Both the position numbers and the translations under genes were made by a program. 47,997 bases of DNA from Gnetum montanum (lineage: Eukaryota > Streptophyta > Gnetopsida > Gnetales > Gnetaceae), in the NCBI GenBank assembly GCA_015680685.1, contig MNCI01038330.1, positions 74,454 through 122,450 of the forward strand, in the 5' to 3' direction. This document shows positions 9,344 through 20,588 of the stretch, piece by piece (the stretch's first letter is position 1; the number at the start of each line of letters is the position of its first letter). The notes beneath the pieces are model-generated. The model was not told where the DNA came from, did no database searches, and was given only the letters and a program-made list of their open reading frames with translations.

Positions 9344-10650
9344 TCTAGGGATTCAAGGAAGGAAACCAAGTGCTTCATCAAATGAACCAAGGAATCTTCA
9401 AAGTTAAAGATGGTGTATGGTACTAATCAAGAAGAGTTCCTACATCATGAGTCATGGTGAGTGTAGGATCAAAGCTATAATAGAGGCCAAGATCAAGGGA
9501 CTTCTCCAAGAAGGTTCAAGCACATCACTAGAAGTTATGATTCTCATTTTTTTTTAATTGTTCTATACCTTGTTGCAAGGGAAAAGAAACTCTAAGAGAA
9601 GTTGAGGTTATCTCATGGAAGAAAGATGAGCCTTCTATCCAAGGTATGTCAAAGCATGATTTCTTTGATGATGTTTTTAATGAAACTAAGATTAAAGCCA
9701 TGGAGGAGATTTTGCCTTTTGAGTTGGTATATTCAAAGTGAGATGAAGAACTTATTGATGATTCCTTTGAAGAGGAGATGCAATTGGAACTCAGAACTCT
9801 TATTTGGGATCTTGAACCTTCAAGCTTTGATGAGATTTGACAACCACATGTTGAAGATAAAGTTGAACCAAAGATGGATGGGAGAAGCCATGAAGAGTTA
9901 AGTGAGTCTAAGCTTTACCTTGTTGATGGTAGCAATGTCTCTCATGTTGAAGCTAGTGTGATGAATGCTAGTATTTCACTTTAGCTTCATAGTGGTTTGT
10001 GAAATGGTGATGATGAGAATCATGGTCATTGTGATGATTATGATGAAAATTTGAGTCATGTTGTAAATGATGAGAGCAATGTGACTTTTTATGCCATTTT
10101 TTAAAGAGCAATATTAATAATGTTAATGTATTTGATGATGATGGCTATTGGCATAGCCATTATGAGAGGGTCATTATTGATGTTGGTGAAGACATTAATA
10201 ATGATATGATTGTTCATAATTTGGAGATACCTACTATGAGTTATGATAATAATGAATTTGTCAAATGTGTTAATGAACTTAATTATCTTGGTTGTGAAAT
10301 GGAAGAGTAGCATGAAGGTAATCCAAGTGAAAGGGAGCTATATGAGAGTCTTCAAAACACCAACAAGAAAAGGTAAAGAAGAGAAAAAAAGGGAAGAAAG
10401 GATGTTGGATTATGGAATTATAATCATTTTGATCTTTCCTATTCTTCATTTATCATAAGTTTGAGACATCATGAGGATGCAAGTGAAGCATTCCAAGGAG
10501 ATGTTGAAATGAAGAAAGCATGGTGGGGCATGAGGGAAAGTCCAATGAAGAAGGAAAATTTAAAACCAAAACATCAAATGATAATAATTTTCATGATGAT
10601 TTTGATGTATTATGTATTGATTGCTCTACTATGTATGGTGGCTAATGAAC
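9344..10650 (+). pseudogene. acidic reading-frame remnant after the gag of element 2
   Basis: From 9600 to about 9980 one frame has only three stops and encodes a strongly acidic protein, with stretches such as DEPSIQG, DFFDDVFNE, FEEEMQLEL and SYEELSES-like runs. Beyond 9985 the same Asp/Glu-rich character continues through (GAT)n-like DNA with more stops and frameshifts (GDDENHGHCDDYDEN). I do not recognise it. It occupies the place where protease and RT would be expected, so the element may have been non-autonomous, with gag plus an extra protein. It ends where LTR A begins at 10653. Low sequence complexity is an alternative explanation for the open frame. Confidence 0.35.
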
Positions 10651-10753
10651 TGTGATATTGGGGCAACAATATTGCATCCACGATATCAAGTCCATGAAAT
10701 CGGAGCCTACTATGTGATGTCAAATACCCGATATTTGTACCTATCTCCTTGCC

Positions 10754-10761
10754 TATAAATA
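10754..10761 (+). promoter_or_regulatory. TATA box of LTR A
   Basis: GCCTATAAATAAGAGG; the same box sits at the same place in LTRs B (19555), C (22357), D (34643) and E (minus strand, 38938-38931). Transcripts would start about 30 bases downstream. Confidence 0.65.
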
Positions 10762-10928
10762 AGAGGTAGGTGCATTTGGTTTTGAAATAGATATTTAGTT
10801 CCTTAGCCAAACTCTTACCTTTTCTTCCTCTTAGAGTTAAAATTATTTCTGCATGCCTACAGTAGGATTCATAAAGGAAATGGATCTTTATTCGAGCATT
10901 TTGTACCTAAGCACACCTTGTGTATGGA

Positions 10929-10934
10929 AATAAA
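10929..10934 (+). terminator. polyadenylation signal of LTR A
   Basis: AATAAA within GTGTATGGAAATAAAGATG, conserved in LTR B (19730-19735) and, as GTAATAAAGATG, in LTR C. It defines the R region of this LTR family. Confidence 0.55.
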
Positions 10935-11479
10935 GATGAAATTTATGATAAACCTTACTCGATCCAAAATAGATTAATTAATGTTAATTACTATTAATAA
11001 ATTATTTCCTAGTTAATTAATGCTCTCACTCACCCTAAAACTCTCCTATGTAAGCACACTCAGTACGACCACTTCGAGCATGTGTGTAATTCTTGGTAAC
11101 CCAGTAACGAGTAGCATTTGGTAATCCCAGCAACATTGCATTGGTTCAGGATGTGTACAGAAAGTGGGAATGAATGCTGGTGTTAGGATTAGTTAGAACT
11201 TAGTTAATGAATAGTTAAGTTAAATTAGTCACTTAGTTATCTCTCTCCTCCCTTATTAGCATAGGACATAAAAACATAAAAGATATAAAAATCATATGCC
11301 TCAAGCTTACTTAACCATACACGCGTGACATACAGGTAAGCTTGGGAAGATAACAATTAAAAAACCCATTATTTTTCCACAAAGGTGCATAACCACTTAG
11401 TATTTGGAATTCAACTAGATCATGTGTGAAACGCTCGTATTTGTATAATTGAGCATAGGGGTACCTTGCCGTTGATCAT

Positions 11480-11498
11480 TGGCACCATTTTCGAGGAC
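11480..11498 (+). promoter_or_regulatory. primer binding site of A3 (tRNA-Asp type)
   Basis: TGGCACCATTTTCGAGGAC follows the LTR end by one base. Athila elements are known to use tRNA-Asp, whose complement begins TGGCGCCGTTGCCGG; the differences here are mostly G-to-A at former CpG sites plus two transversions. A4 has the matching site at 23169. Confidence 0.7.
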
Positions 11499-11818
11499 TT
11501 AGTTGTTTGTGTGCTAATTAGAACTTAGGAAATCATTCACATAATTGGAATGAATACTTAGGTTTGGTTGAGAAAATAATAAACAAGAATACATTACACA
11601 TTGAATATACGAGTATCTCTCCTTCTTTGTATGAAAGCACTTCACTGCCTAGGTCTAAAATAGGAAACAATCGGTAGCATAATACACATGATGTTGATCT
11701 GCCAATCCTTCAATAGTTTCGAGTGGTATATATTCATCCTGATTAGTATATACCAAACTTCACCTTTATCCTCCATCAAAATAAACAACTACATTGGCAA
11801 GACCTATAAGGTAACATA
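11499..11818 (+). other. leader between primer site and gag of A3
   Basis: AT-rich untranslated leader, also present in A4 (23188-23474), including the shared phrase AGTATATACCAAACTT / AGTATATATCAAACTTTA and CAACTACA(T/A)TGGC shortly before gag. No ORF. Confidence 0.5.
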
Positions 11819-14160
11819 GTGTTACCTCTTGATCATTCAGTCCCAAGCATGCTTCTTCGTGCTCTCACAAGAATTGGCATGCATCACTTACACCCAGAAT
11901 ACATTATGCAAGACCATGACTCGAGAGAATTTTATTCCATGGAGGCACAACATCAAAGAGACTTGCAACAGGAGAGACATCATAAGTCTTTGAAGGGTAA
12001 GTGGTCCCAGGATGTTGCACATGTCTTAAGAAAAAATAAGGGTGGTGAACCTACCTTAGGCAATCACCCATACAACAATGTTCCTTGATTTGAATTTGGC
12101 TAAGGGGTTGTGTAGAAGAACCTTAATTCCACTATTCATAACCTAAGTTTTGATACCCATGGGAATAATGGGTCCAAAAAAGGGACACAGACACATGATA
12201 AAGGTGGACATTTTAATCACAATCGTGATCGAGGTTGTGATCACCAAAGAAAAGGTAGTAGACATCATCATGCTGATGGTTCTCCTTCTTCTTCACCTTC
12301 ATCATCTCCTTCACCTTCTTATTTAGTATCTAGATGTAGTCATAAGGAAAAAGACCATGGGGATAAAGGTAGGCAAAATGTAAGTCCTAAGCAAAATAGC
12401 TAGGAAAGGGGATGAGGGCATTTAGAGAATCAAAACATAGAAGAAGGGAGAGTACGGAACAACGTAGGCATCAAAGATGCCATGGACGAGATGATCACGA
12501 TGAACCCCTACTCACTACTCAAAGTATGTTAGACATAACTGAGGTTGTTAGAATTCCAACAAGGCACCAGAAAGATAGTAGGATCAAGAGATTAGATATG
12601 AAAAGTATCCCACGATTTGAAGGGGGATACAATGTTGATCCTCAAAATCATTTACAAGCATTCCATGATGCATGTGCCTTACAAAACATAGAGAGTGAAT
12701 GGAAAAAACTTAAGTTGTTCCCATAGACAATAGTTGAAGAAGCGGAAAGCTAGTACCGCTCCTTAGAATTGGAATCTATTCGTAGGTGGAGTACCATATT
12801 AGAATTGTTCAACGATAAGTACCAAACGTAATCCTAAGTGTCCAACTTGCGAAACCAAATCCAAGACTAGAAACAAGGAGGACATGAACCCTTTCGATGC
12901 TGCCATGGGCCAATGCTATGCACTATTACATTGTTGTCCTCGCCATGGTTATTTGCAAAGGGATCAACTGCACCATCTCATAGATGGACTTAGGCATGAA
13001 ATGAGAGGTTCCCAAGGAAGACTATCCAAGCTTAGGTCCCATCAAATTAAAAGACTATTGGAGCAAGTTGCTAAGGGAGAAGGTGAGATATAGAAGAGAG
13101 AAAGTGTAGAAGAGTATAATCGAGATGCTTCCCTTTGGAAAAGGGGAGTAAGATTTTCTAAGGATGTAGAAGCGTCATCACTCAAATAGATGGTGAATAG
13201 AAAAACTTTGCCTATCCAAAAGTTGACATAAGAAGTATTGGCAAAGTGAGACCAAATGTGGGATTCCCTAGACAATAGATTTCAAATTGTTCTTAAAATA
13301 GTAGAGGAGTCTATAGAGCAATGTAGTGATCATGAAAAAAGAGAAAAGAGAGAAGCTGAACATGCACGAAGCAAGGGTAAGGGCAAAGTTTCCATCATTG
13401 AAGAGGTTGTGGATTTAGAAACAGACAATGATAGTGGATGTGAGATATGTTAATATGACAATCCTAAGGGATGTTGCCCTATAATCTCACATCTATAGGA
13501 GTTTGGGGTGTATGCACACAACCCATGATTAAACAAAAGGCAAACACCTCAAAGGTTACCTTATCATCAAGGTAACCCAAGGTAGTTCTACCAACCCTTA
13601 ACATATTATCCAAGTGGAACTCCATCACATCCAATTGAGTAGTATCAATAGTGGAAATACATACAATCATGGGGAATGTCATAACCAAGGCAACAATATT
13701 CTTATCGACAACTTGACCTATATGGATATTACGTGTAGCATCAAGTCTCTTCATGTGACTCTACTAGTCACGTTACTCCTCAACCTCACTACCAAGCTCA
13801 TTAGTATTATAGGACTCCTTTTCCTAGGCGTGATGTTCCACAAACATACCATCCTTCTCATCCAGCTGCATCTCTTCCACCAATAGCTCCACTACCACAT
13901 ACTCCTGCAATTCAAGGTGAACTCCCTACCCAACCTCAGCAATGTAATGCCACAAAGGTTTTTAACTCTCAAGCTACTATTGGTTCTGACAACCGCATGA
14001 AGAAAATAACTTTCTTTAGAACCAATAGTACAAGCAAGCCCTTGCAATCACAAGCGTCTAATTCCTTATATGCCTTAGTATCAATCAAAAATTCAAAGCC
14101 TCCTTCAACCCAATCAATACACTCAACGCATACAGTAATGCTAACACTTGTTATTACCAG
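11819..14160 (+). pseudogene. gag: A3 gag
   Basis: Capsid-type protein of an Athila-like element. The start codon position holds GTG at 11819 where A4 has ATG (23475). The N-terminal part is His/Ser-rich (11819-12400). After a frameshift near 12400 the retrotransposon gag core follows: IPRFEGGYN (about 12607), NHLQAFHDAC, LELESIRRWS, ELFNDKY, then, after a +1 shift near 12897, HGYLQRDQLHHLIDGL. Downstream is a charged helical region (13256-13450) and a Pro/Gln/Tyr-rich linker (13480-13990) with many stops. No CCHC knuckle is visible, as is usual for Athila gag. Several stops are TAG at Trp or Gln positions, judged from the A4 copy. Confidence 0.75.
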
Positions 14161-14790
14161 TTGGATCAAAGATAGCCATCTTCCTAGGAAATTCTCTGAT
14201 CTTAGGAATCCTCTAATATATTTACAAATTGCTAGAAATGAACTATGTAAGGCTATTTTGGATTCAGGTTCTAGTGTTAACTTGATTTCTCAAGAAATGT
14301 ACAAGGCCTAGAACCTACCTCTGCTTAGAAAGAGTAACGTTCATTTAGAGTTGGCCGACCAGTCCATCACTATCCCATTGGAACTAGTGGAGGACATTGT
14401 CACCACTATTTGTGGGTGGTTGTACCTAGCTAACTTCCTAGTGATTCAGGTAAACAATGGTAAGGGAAACTTCCCAATGATAATGGGAAGATCATGGCTA
14501 ATCATCATCAACACATGCCTAGGAATCCATGATCTTTCCATAGATGCATTAGAGCAAGTCCACTGCCAACTTCCAAGTCTTAGCCATGAAAATATCAATT
14601 CGAAGAAGATGAAAATCCCTGAGAGATTTAAGCAGGAGCCCCTCAATTTGAAACCATTCCCCATGAGTAGGGAATACACATTTCTTAAAAATGGAAAACT
14701 AGTAATTATTAGTGTGAAGTTTGCTCCACAACAAAAAGAGAGATTGCTAAAGATGATAAATAAATGGTTGAAAGCCTTTTCCTAGTCATA
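14161..14790 (+). pseudogene. pol: A3 aspartic protease region
   Basis: Retroviral-type aspartic protease that would cut the polyprotein. The active-site triad D-S-G is at 14261-14269 in ILDSGSSVNLIS, still intact. The later flap/hydrophobic block FPMIMGRSWL (about 14475) corresponds to the family's ILGRPWL. A TAG at 14308-14310 replaces the Trp codon (TGG) that A4 keeps. The frame is otherwise open from 14351 to 14785 and leads to the RT linker (SREYTFLKNGKLVIIS). Confidence 0.75.
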
Positions 14791-16110
14791 TCCTGAATTA
14801 ACTAGAATATATCTTAGGATATTCAAACATAGGATTTACACTGACCCCTTCATGAAGCCTCAAAGGCAATCATAGAGGTGATTGAACCCAAAGCTAAAGC
14901 AAGTAGTTAAGGAATAAATTGAACAACTTTTCAAGGTTGGGTTCATATACCCCGTTATTGATAATGAATGGATTAGCCCCTTATTATTGTACCTAAAAAT
15001 GGAGGAAAATGGAGGGTGTGCATAGATTTTAGGCTACTAAATATGGAAACATTCAAAGATCACTTTCCATTGCCACTTGTCGACCAAGTCTTAGACACTA
15101 TCGCAGGGCATCGCTATTACAATTTTCTATATGGATATTGCAAATATAACCAAATACAAATAACCTTAGAAGACCAAGCCAAGACTATGTTCACTAGTCC
15201 TTGGGGAACATTTGCATACAAATAGATGTCATTTGGCTTTTGCAATAGCCCTGCAACATTTTAATGACTAGTTCTAAGAATATTCCAACAGCAGATAGCG
15301 AATGGCGTGGAGGCCTTCATGGACGACATCTCTACTTATGGATCAAACTTTGATCAATCCTTGGACTGGTTAGAGCAAGTGTTAGAAATATGTGTAGAAA
15401 CCAATTTGAGGCTTAATTGCTAGAAAAGCCATTTGATGATCCAAGAAGGCATAGTACTAGGGCAAAAAATCTCACACATACGGATAGAGGTAGACCCCAA
15501 GAAAATCAAAGTTATCTAAGGAATTACCCATCAATTGGAAACTATCAAAGATATTTGGTCATTCCTTGGACACACTAGCTACTATAGGAGATTGATTAAT
15601 AATTTTTCAAATTTTGCCAAATCATTGGTGGAATTAATGAAAAAGGACGTACCTTTCGAATGGACCTAGGAATGTGAATTATCTTTCCAAACTATGAAAT
15701 AGAAGCTAGAAGAAACACCCATTCTACAAGCTCCTGAATGGTCCAAACCATTTCATATCATGACTGACGTGTCCAACTATGCCTTGGGAGCTATACTTGC
15801 AAAATTAGATGACCAGAAGTATCCTGATTACATCCACCATGCAAGTAGAAGTATCATTGGTGCACAACTTAACTACACTACCACAAAGAAAGAATTAATG
15901 GCTATAGTGTTTGCACTAGAAAAGTTTAGACACTATGTATTGGAATATAAAGTATATATATTCATATATATCATACTGCAATTTGGTTCCTCATGAATAA
16001 GCCAATGGTAATCTCTTGTATCATACAATGGCTTCTAATACTACAAGAGTTCGATTTAACAATGATTGGTCAGAAAGGCACTAAGAATGTAGTTGTTGAT
16101 CATTTATCTT
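14791..16110 (+). pseudogene. pol: A3 reverse transcriptase and RNase H
   Basis: RT blocks: VGFIYPVID..WISPL (about 14936), a one-base deletion near 14977, WRVCIDFRLLNMETFKDHFPLP (15013-15078), active site FMDD at 15316-15327 followed by ISTYG (Athila signature), then the thumb and LGHTSYYRRLI (about 15567). RNase H starts at FHIMTDVSNYALGAIL (about 15750), keeps the first Asp, and has HHASRSI, LNYTTTKKELMAIVFALEKFRHYVL. A frameshift near 15955 shifts the remaining WFLMNKPM..IIQW block into another frame, ending near 16110 (VVDHLSWL). At least ten in-frame stops are present, mostly TAG. Confidence 0.85.
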
Positions 16111-17460
16111 GGTTGTAATGGGACAACAAAGAGGATGAGTATTCAATTTCTAATCGTTTCCTTGATGAATTCCTCTTTGCTAGTGTAGTGAATAATCAAT
16201 CACCAATGGAGAAAAACTAGTACAGTAGCATTCTTACCTATTTCCTCACCCAAAAAAACCACAAGAATTAAACCTTAAGAAGAAACAATAGTTTCTTCAC
16301 TGAGCTAAGTACTTTATGGAGATCAATTAGCAACTTTACAAAGTATGTCCCAATGGCTTGTTTCGATGGTGTATTCCCAATATAGATCAACTATGAGTTC
16401 TTCAAGATGCTCGGGAGGGTTCTTGTGGGGGTCATTACATCAGGAGATGAACAACCATTAAGATCCTACTTGCAGGATATTATTGGCCTACATTGTTTCA
16501 AGACACCCATAGTTTTATCCAATCTTGTGAGTGTTGTCAACTTGATGGGGGAATGACTACTAAAATGGAGGATCCACAACAATGGATCCAACCTTTAGAA
16601 CCCTTCTACATTTGGGGAATTGATTTTATGGAGCCAATTATACCAATGTCCAAGGAAAAATTTTATATTATTATTGGCGTTGATTACCTTACAAAATGGG
16701 TAGAAGAAACTGTTGTTAAGGATTGTACATCATCTACCACTACATGATTTTTCAATAATAAATCATAAATACGTTTGGTATGCCTCATGCACTTATTTTG
16801 GAAAATGGTACACATTTCATAGGTGCGACTTTTCAAAACTTAATGCAACATTTAGGGGTCAAACACAAACTAACAACACCATACCAACCCCAAGTGAACG
16901 GTCAAGCCGAAGTTACCAACAAGGAGATTACAAAGATATTGACAAGAACTATTAGCAAGTTTAGGTGAGACTAGAGCACTAAACTGAATGATACTCTTTG
17001 GGCTTACCACTCCACATGGAAACTCCCTATAGGCTACTCTTCCTATGAGTTAGTGTATGGTAAATTACCAACGCTTCTCATTCAAACTGAGCTCCATACA
17101 CTATCCATAGCATGTGACCTCAACCTTGACCTTGATCTAGCATAGAAACAATGGTTACTAACCCTTAAATTGCTAGATGAAAATTGACTAGCTATCCTAT
17201 CATCTAACAAATTACACAAGTCATTCAATAAACAATGCCATGACCTAAGAATTAGGAAAGCTAAATATCATCTAGGAGATAAGGTTCTCTACTAGAATCC
17301 CACACGTGCCACAACTTACTAAATTTCAAACACTATGGGAAGGACCTTATATTATTTATGCAACATTTCTTTTAGGGGCCATGACAATATACAAACTTGA
17401 GAGCCTAGACAAGAAATTATTGATCAACATGTAATAAACCAAACCTTTCCATGAGCTTAG
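16111..17460 (+). pseudogene. pol: A3 integrase
   Basis: Zinc-binding segment with CGGHYIRR (about 16425) and SCECCQ (about 16517). Core: first catalytic Asp in WGIDFM (16622), KWVEETVV, then after a frameshift near 16740 the second Asp region reads LENGTHF, with Glu (GAA at 16801-16803) in place of the catalytic Asp. The Glu motif NGQAEVTN is intact (about 16900). After it come TKLNDTLWAYHSTWKLPIGYS, the linker, and a GPYIIYATF-like GPY/F remnant near 17340. Broken by frameshifts and stops; the D-to-E change alone would be expected to disable catalysis. Confidence 0.8.
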
Positions 17461-19040
17461 GATAACTAGTACACATGCTACCTTTGTTGGTGGACAACCC
17501 TGCTCACTATTTTGGATCCCCTCCTTCCAACTCAGTCATGGGGGAGATGGCCACCTATGCTAAATGTTCTAGGCCCTTAGTTCTTTTTGAATTTTCATTT
17601 TCCATATTTTTTTATTTTTTTTATTTTACACGTGTTTTTTTTACATATTTTTGTTTTACACATTTTTCCCACTTTTCTTATTCTTGTTTTATACCATCGT
17701 TTATATTTTTACTATTTCTTTGTTTAATTGATTTACTTTTATTCATCATCTAATAAGTGCTCATGATGGTGGATTGAATTATATCATATTGATTGCTAAT
17801 GTTTGGTGTTTACCTTTGAATTATGACACTCATATTAAGGTATGGTTCTTTTGGTAAAATAGGGAATGAGTCCACGCCATCCACTCACCCATTCAACTCT
17901 ATGGTCTCCTTTGGCTTGGAGCTATGCAGTCCATTTTTTCTAAGTAAACTTGTTAATAAATTCGTGGTTTGGTTTTCTTCAAACCAAGGAAGGACTCAAA
18001 GGATGAAAAGGTTCTGACTTCAAGGGGATTCGATGCATTTGTGTTGGCCATTTTCTTGGGTGCTTGGATGTTTTTTCTTAAGTTTTGTATGATTTTGCCA
18101 TTAATCAAATATCAAGAAGTTGAGTAAATAAAAATAAGTCTTTGCATGGTGTGGTTCTCATTTTAAAAAAAAAGTAAAAAAGTGAGAATTGAAAGCACAC
18201 CCCTTAGACATAATAATAAAGTATGGGCTACAAGCACTAGTGATAGAACTAGAAAGACATGTTACCCATGCTTGAAGGTTCCCTCTAACTAAGGCCCTTT
18301 CTCACTTCTTGCTTCTCCATGTCGCTCTCTTTGGAATGGTGGTGACTCTTTGTAGAATCATTCTTGTTGCTTCAAGTGGATGGATTGGTCAAGTGTGCTA
18401 ATGCAAAGTCACCATATGTGGTTTGTTTCAATTTAGATTTGGGATGAGTTCTAGTCAGTCACATTAACCATAAAATACACAAGAGACTTTACACAACCTT
18501 GTTCTTAGGATTCCATTCCATTCTCTCCTCTCCATATTTCTTTTCATTTTCCACTTAATTGTTGGTTTTATCATTCTTCTGTCTTTGGGTTGATGCATTA
18601 TTTTTCTTTGGTGAATTCTTGTGGGTATGTTTTTAAATCTTTCTTCCAAATAACATTCATAGAGCCTACGGACTCTTTTTTTTGTGGGTTTGTTAGGGCA
18701 TATAGGGCATCAGCCTACTTCGGGGAGGACCCACTGGCATTCCTTTTTGGTGCAATTGTTAAGTTCTTTTCCTTAAAAATTTCTTGCAATCAATCATTTC
18801 TTGTTTCATCCCCATCCATGACATTCATTTTATTTCTGTTGTTGAAGGTTCACTCTTAGTTGTGGGGGCCCTGGCACAAATTTTTCAGTTTTTTCCATTC
18901 TACTATTTGCCTAACCCCTACAGCTTGGGTAGTCACCAATGATAAATCTTCAAACTAGTTTATGCCATAAGCACAACTCAACTAATACGCTTCATATCGA
19001 GGCAAGGTATCAACTACATTTTTGTTTATCTATCCTTGCT
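17461..19040 (+). other. A3 non-coding block after pol
   Basis: Shared with A4 (29345-31443) and A5 (minus, 44240-42073). Landmarks in order: ATGGGGGAGATGGC (17538), a T-rich tract (17590-17750), GAGTCCACGCCATCCA (about 17869), TCTTTGCATGGTGTGGTT (about 18138), CACACCCCTTAGAC (about 18196), and AGAAAGACATGTTACCCATG (about 18251). It has no ORF and no large secondary structure I can prove. The ORF at 18590-18859 is not matched by a frame in A4, so I do not call it a gene. Confidence 0.6.
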
Positions 19041-19457
19041 CATTTATGACTATATTATGTGTGTAGATAATGATCATACAAACAATGGAATGGGCTTGGA
19101 GGAAGCACTCAGGATGGACCAGAATTGGAGCATTTACAAAAGGAGCAAGTTTGATTGTGTGGTAATGGATAAAGAATGGAAGGTGCAGTCTTAGCATTGG
19201 TGGAAACATACTTCATCTTATTTCTATTTCCATTTCTTTTCAAGTTGTCAAATAAAGGCTTGGATGTCATTTATTTATGAGTGTTTACCATAATGGTCAT
19301 GAACACTAATGTTGTAATATGCTTATTGATCCGTTCACTGGGCATGTTGAGTCTATCATCCCATTCCACCATCAGTTGTCAATTAGTTAGTAATCCCATA
19401 CCTTCCTAATATATTATAAGGAACTTTAGGATAGGTTTTCATTCAATGGTGCTGGTA
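19041..19457 (+). other. A3 3' end with decayed polypurine tract
   Basis: Corresponds to the tail of A4 from about 34440, including the shared phrase AATCCCATACCTTCC(T/C)AAT (19391) and the GGTTTTCATTCA / AGTTTTCATTTAG run before the LTR. The tract itself reads AATGGTGCTGG where A4 keeps AGTTGTGGGGA, so it is decayed. The third ORF of A4 is absent. Confidence 0.5.
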
Positions 19458-20220
19458 TGATGAACCGCAATATCCGGGCCACGATATTGCATCTGCAAGA
19501 TTGGAGCCTACCATGCCATGTCGAATACTTGATATTGGGACTTGTCTCCTTGCCTATAAATAAAAGGCAGTTACACTTGGTTTTGAAATATATAGTTAGT
19601 CCCTTAGGCAAACTCTTACCTTTTCTCCCTCTCAAAGTTAGAATTATTTCTGCGTCCCCACTGTAGGAGTCATAAAGCGAACGAATCTTTATTCGAGCAT
19701 TGTGTACCTGAGCACACCTTGTGTATGGAAATAAAGATGAACTTTATGATAAACCTTGCCACATTCAAAATAGATTAATTATTGTTAATTACTATTATTT
19801 AATGCTTTCCTAGTTAATTAATGCTCTCTCTCACCCTACAACTCTCTTAGGTAAGCACACTCAGTACGACCGCTTCGAGCATGTGTGTAATGCTTGGTAA
19901 CCTAGTAATGAGTAGCATTTGGTAATCCCAGCAATGTTGCATTGGTTTAGGATGTATATGGCAAGTGGGAATGGATGCTGGTGTTAGGATTAGTTAGAAC
20001 TTAGTTAATGAATAGTTAAGAAAAATTAGTCACTTAGTTATCTCTCTCCTTCCTTATTAGCATAGGACATAAAAACATAAAAGATATAAAAATCATATGC
20101 CTCAAGCTTAACCATACAATCATGACATATAGGTAAGCTTGGGAAGACAATGATTAACCAATCATGCATGAAACACTTGTATTCATATGGTTGAGCATAG
20201 GGGTACCTTGTCGCTCATCA
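19458..20220 (+). mobile_element. LTR B, 3' LTR of A3
   Basis: Starts TGATGAACC, ends CTCATCA, with TATAAA at 19555 and AATAAA at 19730. Relative to LTR A it lacks about 50 bases near 20150 and carries other small indels. Confidence 0.85.
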
Positions 20221-20588
20221 GTGGCCTTCAGTCATGGGAGCATGATTCCTTCTAGCTTGTGCAAGGTCATTAAGCATGATATTTTAAGGATAGATGAGAT
20301 GATGAGGACATGACCTAGCCCTTGTGTAATCCTCAATGTATCTTGAATGAGTGTGTTTTGTTTGTGTATGTATGTGTGTTTATGTGTGTCATGCATACAT
20401 TATGTTTTATGTTTATATGTGTTTATGAAATAAGTTTATATGTTAGAGATAAAATGTTGTGACCACTAACCATGCCATGTGTGTTTTGATTTGGTTTATG
20501 TGTGGCTTGTGGTCCATGTGAGGGGGCAATAGGTATTCCAAGTGTAAATGTCTCTTATGTGTGAATTAAGTCTTTTAAAGGAGGAGGG
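20221..20588 (+). other. 3' tail and polypurine tract of another LTR element
   Basis: Directly after LTR B the sequence changes character: a GT-rich stretch (20340-20420, TGTGTTTATGTGTGT-like) and then the purine tract AAAGGAGGAGGG at 20577-20588 immediately followed by TG. That is the usual PPT-LTR junction. The rest of that element is not here; A3 probably inserted into it or truncates it. Confidence 0.5.

Larger units (their letters stand above)
10653..11478 (+). mobile_element. LTR A, 5' LTR of A3
   Basis: Shares more than 750 bases with LTR B. Starts at TGATATTGG and ends in GATCA one base before the primer site. Contains TATAAATA at 10754 and the polyadenylation signal AATAAA at 10929. 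Relative to LTR B the first 30 bases are rearranged, so the start has an uncertainty of a few bases. Confidence 0.85.
10653..20220 (+). mobile_element. element A3: Athila-like Ty3/gypsy retrotransposon with both LTRs
   Basis: Two direct LTR copies (10653-11478 and 19458-20220) flank a tRNA-Asp-type primer site, gag, protease, RT, RNase H, integrase and a non-coding block. The RT active site FMDDISTYG and the primer site are typical of the plant Athila lineage. By eye a 200-base LTR stretch differs at roughly one base in eight, so insertion is old. Coding frames contain many stops and at least five frameshifts. Compared with A4 it lacks the third ORF, having about 3.2 kb less between a shared landmark near 18250 and the 3' LTR. 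No convincing target-site duplication flanks the LTRs. Confidence 0.85.

Noticed and set aside
13614-13886. 90-codon plus-strand ORF
   Set aside because: Lies in the gag-protease linker in a frame different from the gag frame around it; A4 has no matching protein.
18590-18859. 89-codon ORF in the A3 non-coding block
   Set aside because: Hydrophobic, T-rich composition and no conserved frame in A4 or A5.
20330-20420. GT-rich stretch as a microsatellite gene or regulatory element
   Set aside because: Imperfect GT-rich DNA with no consistent period; better explained as the 3' part of the element ending at the PPT at 20577.
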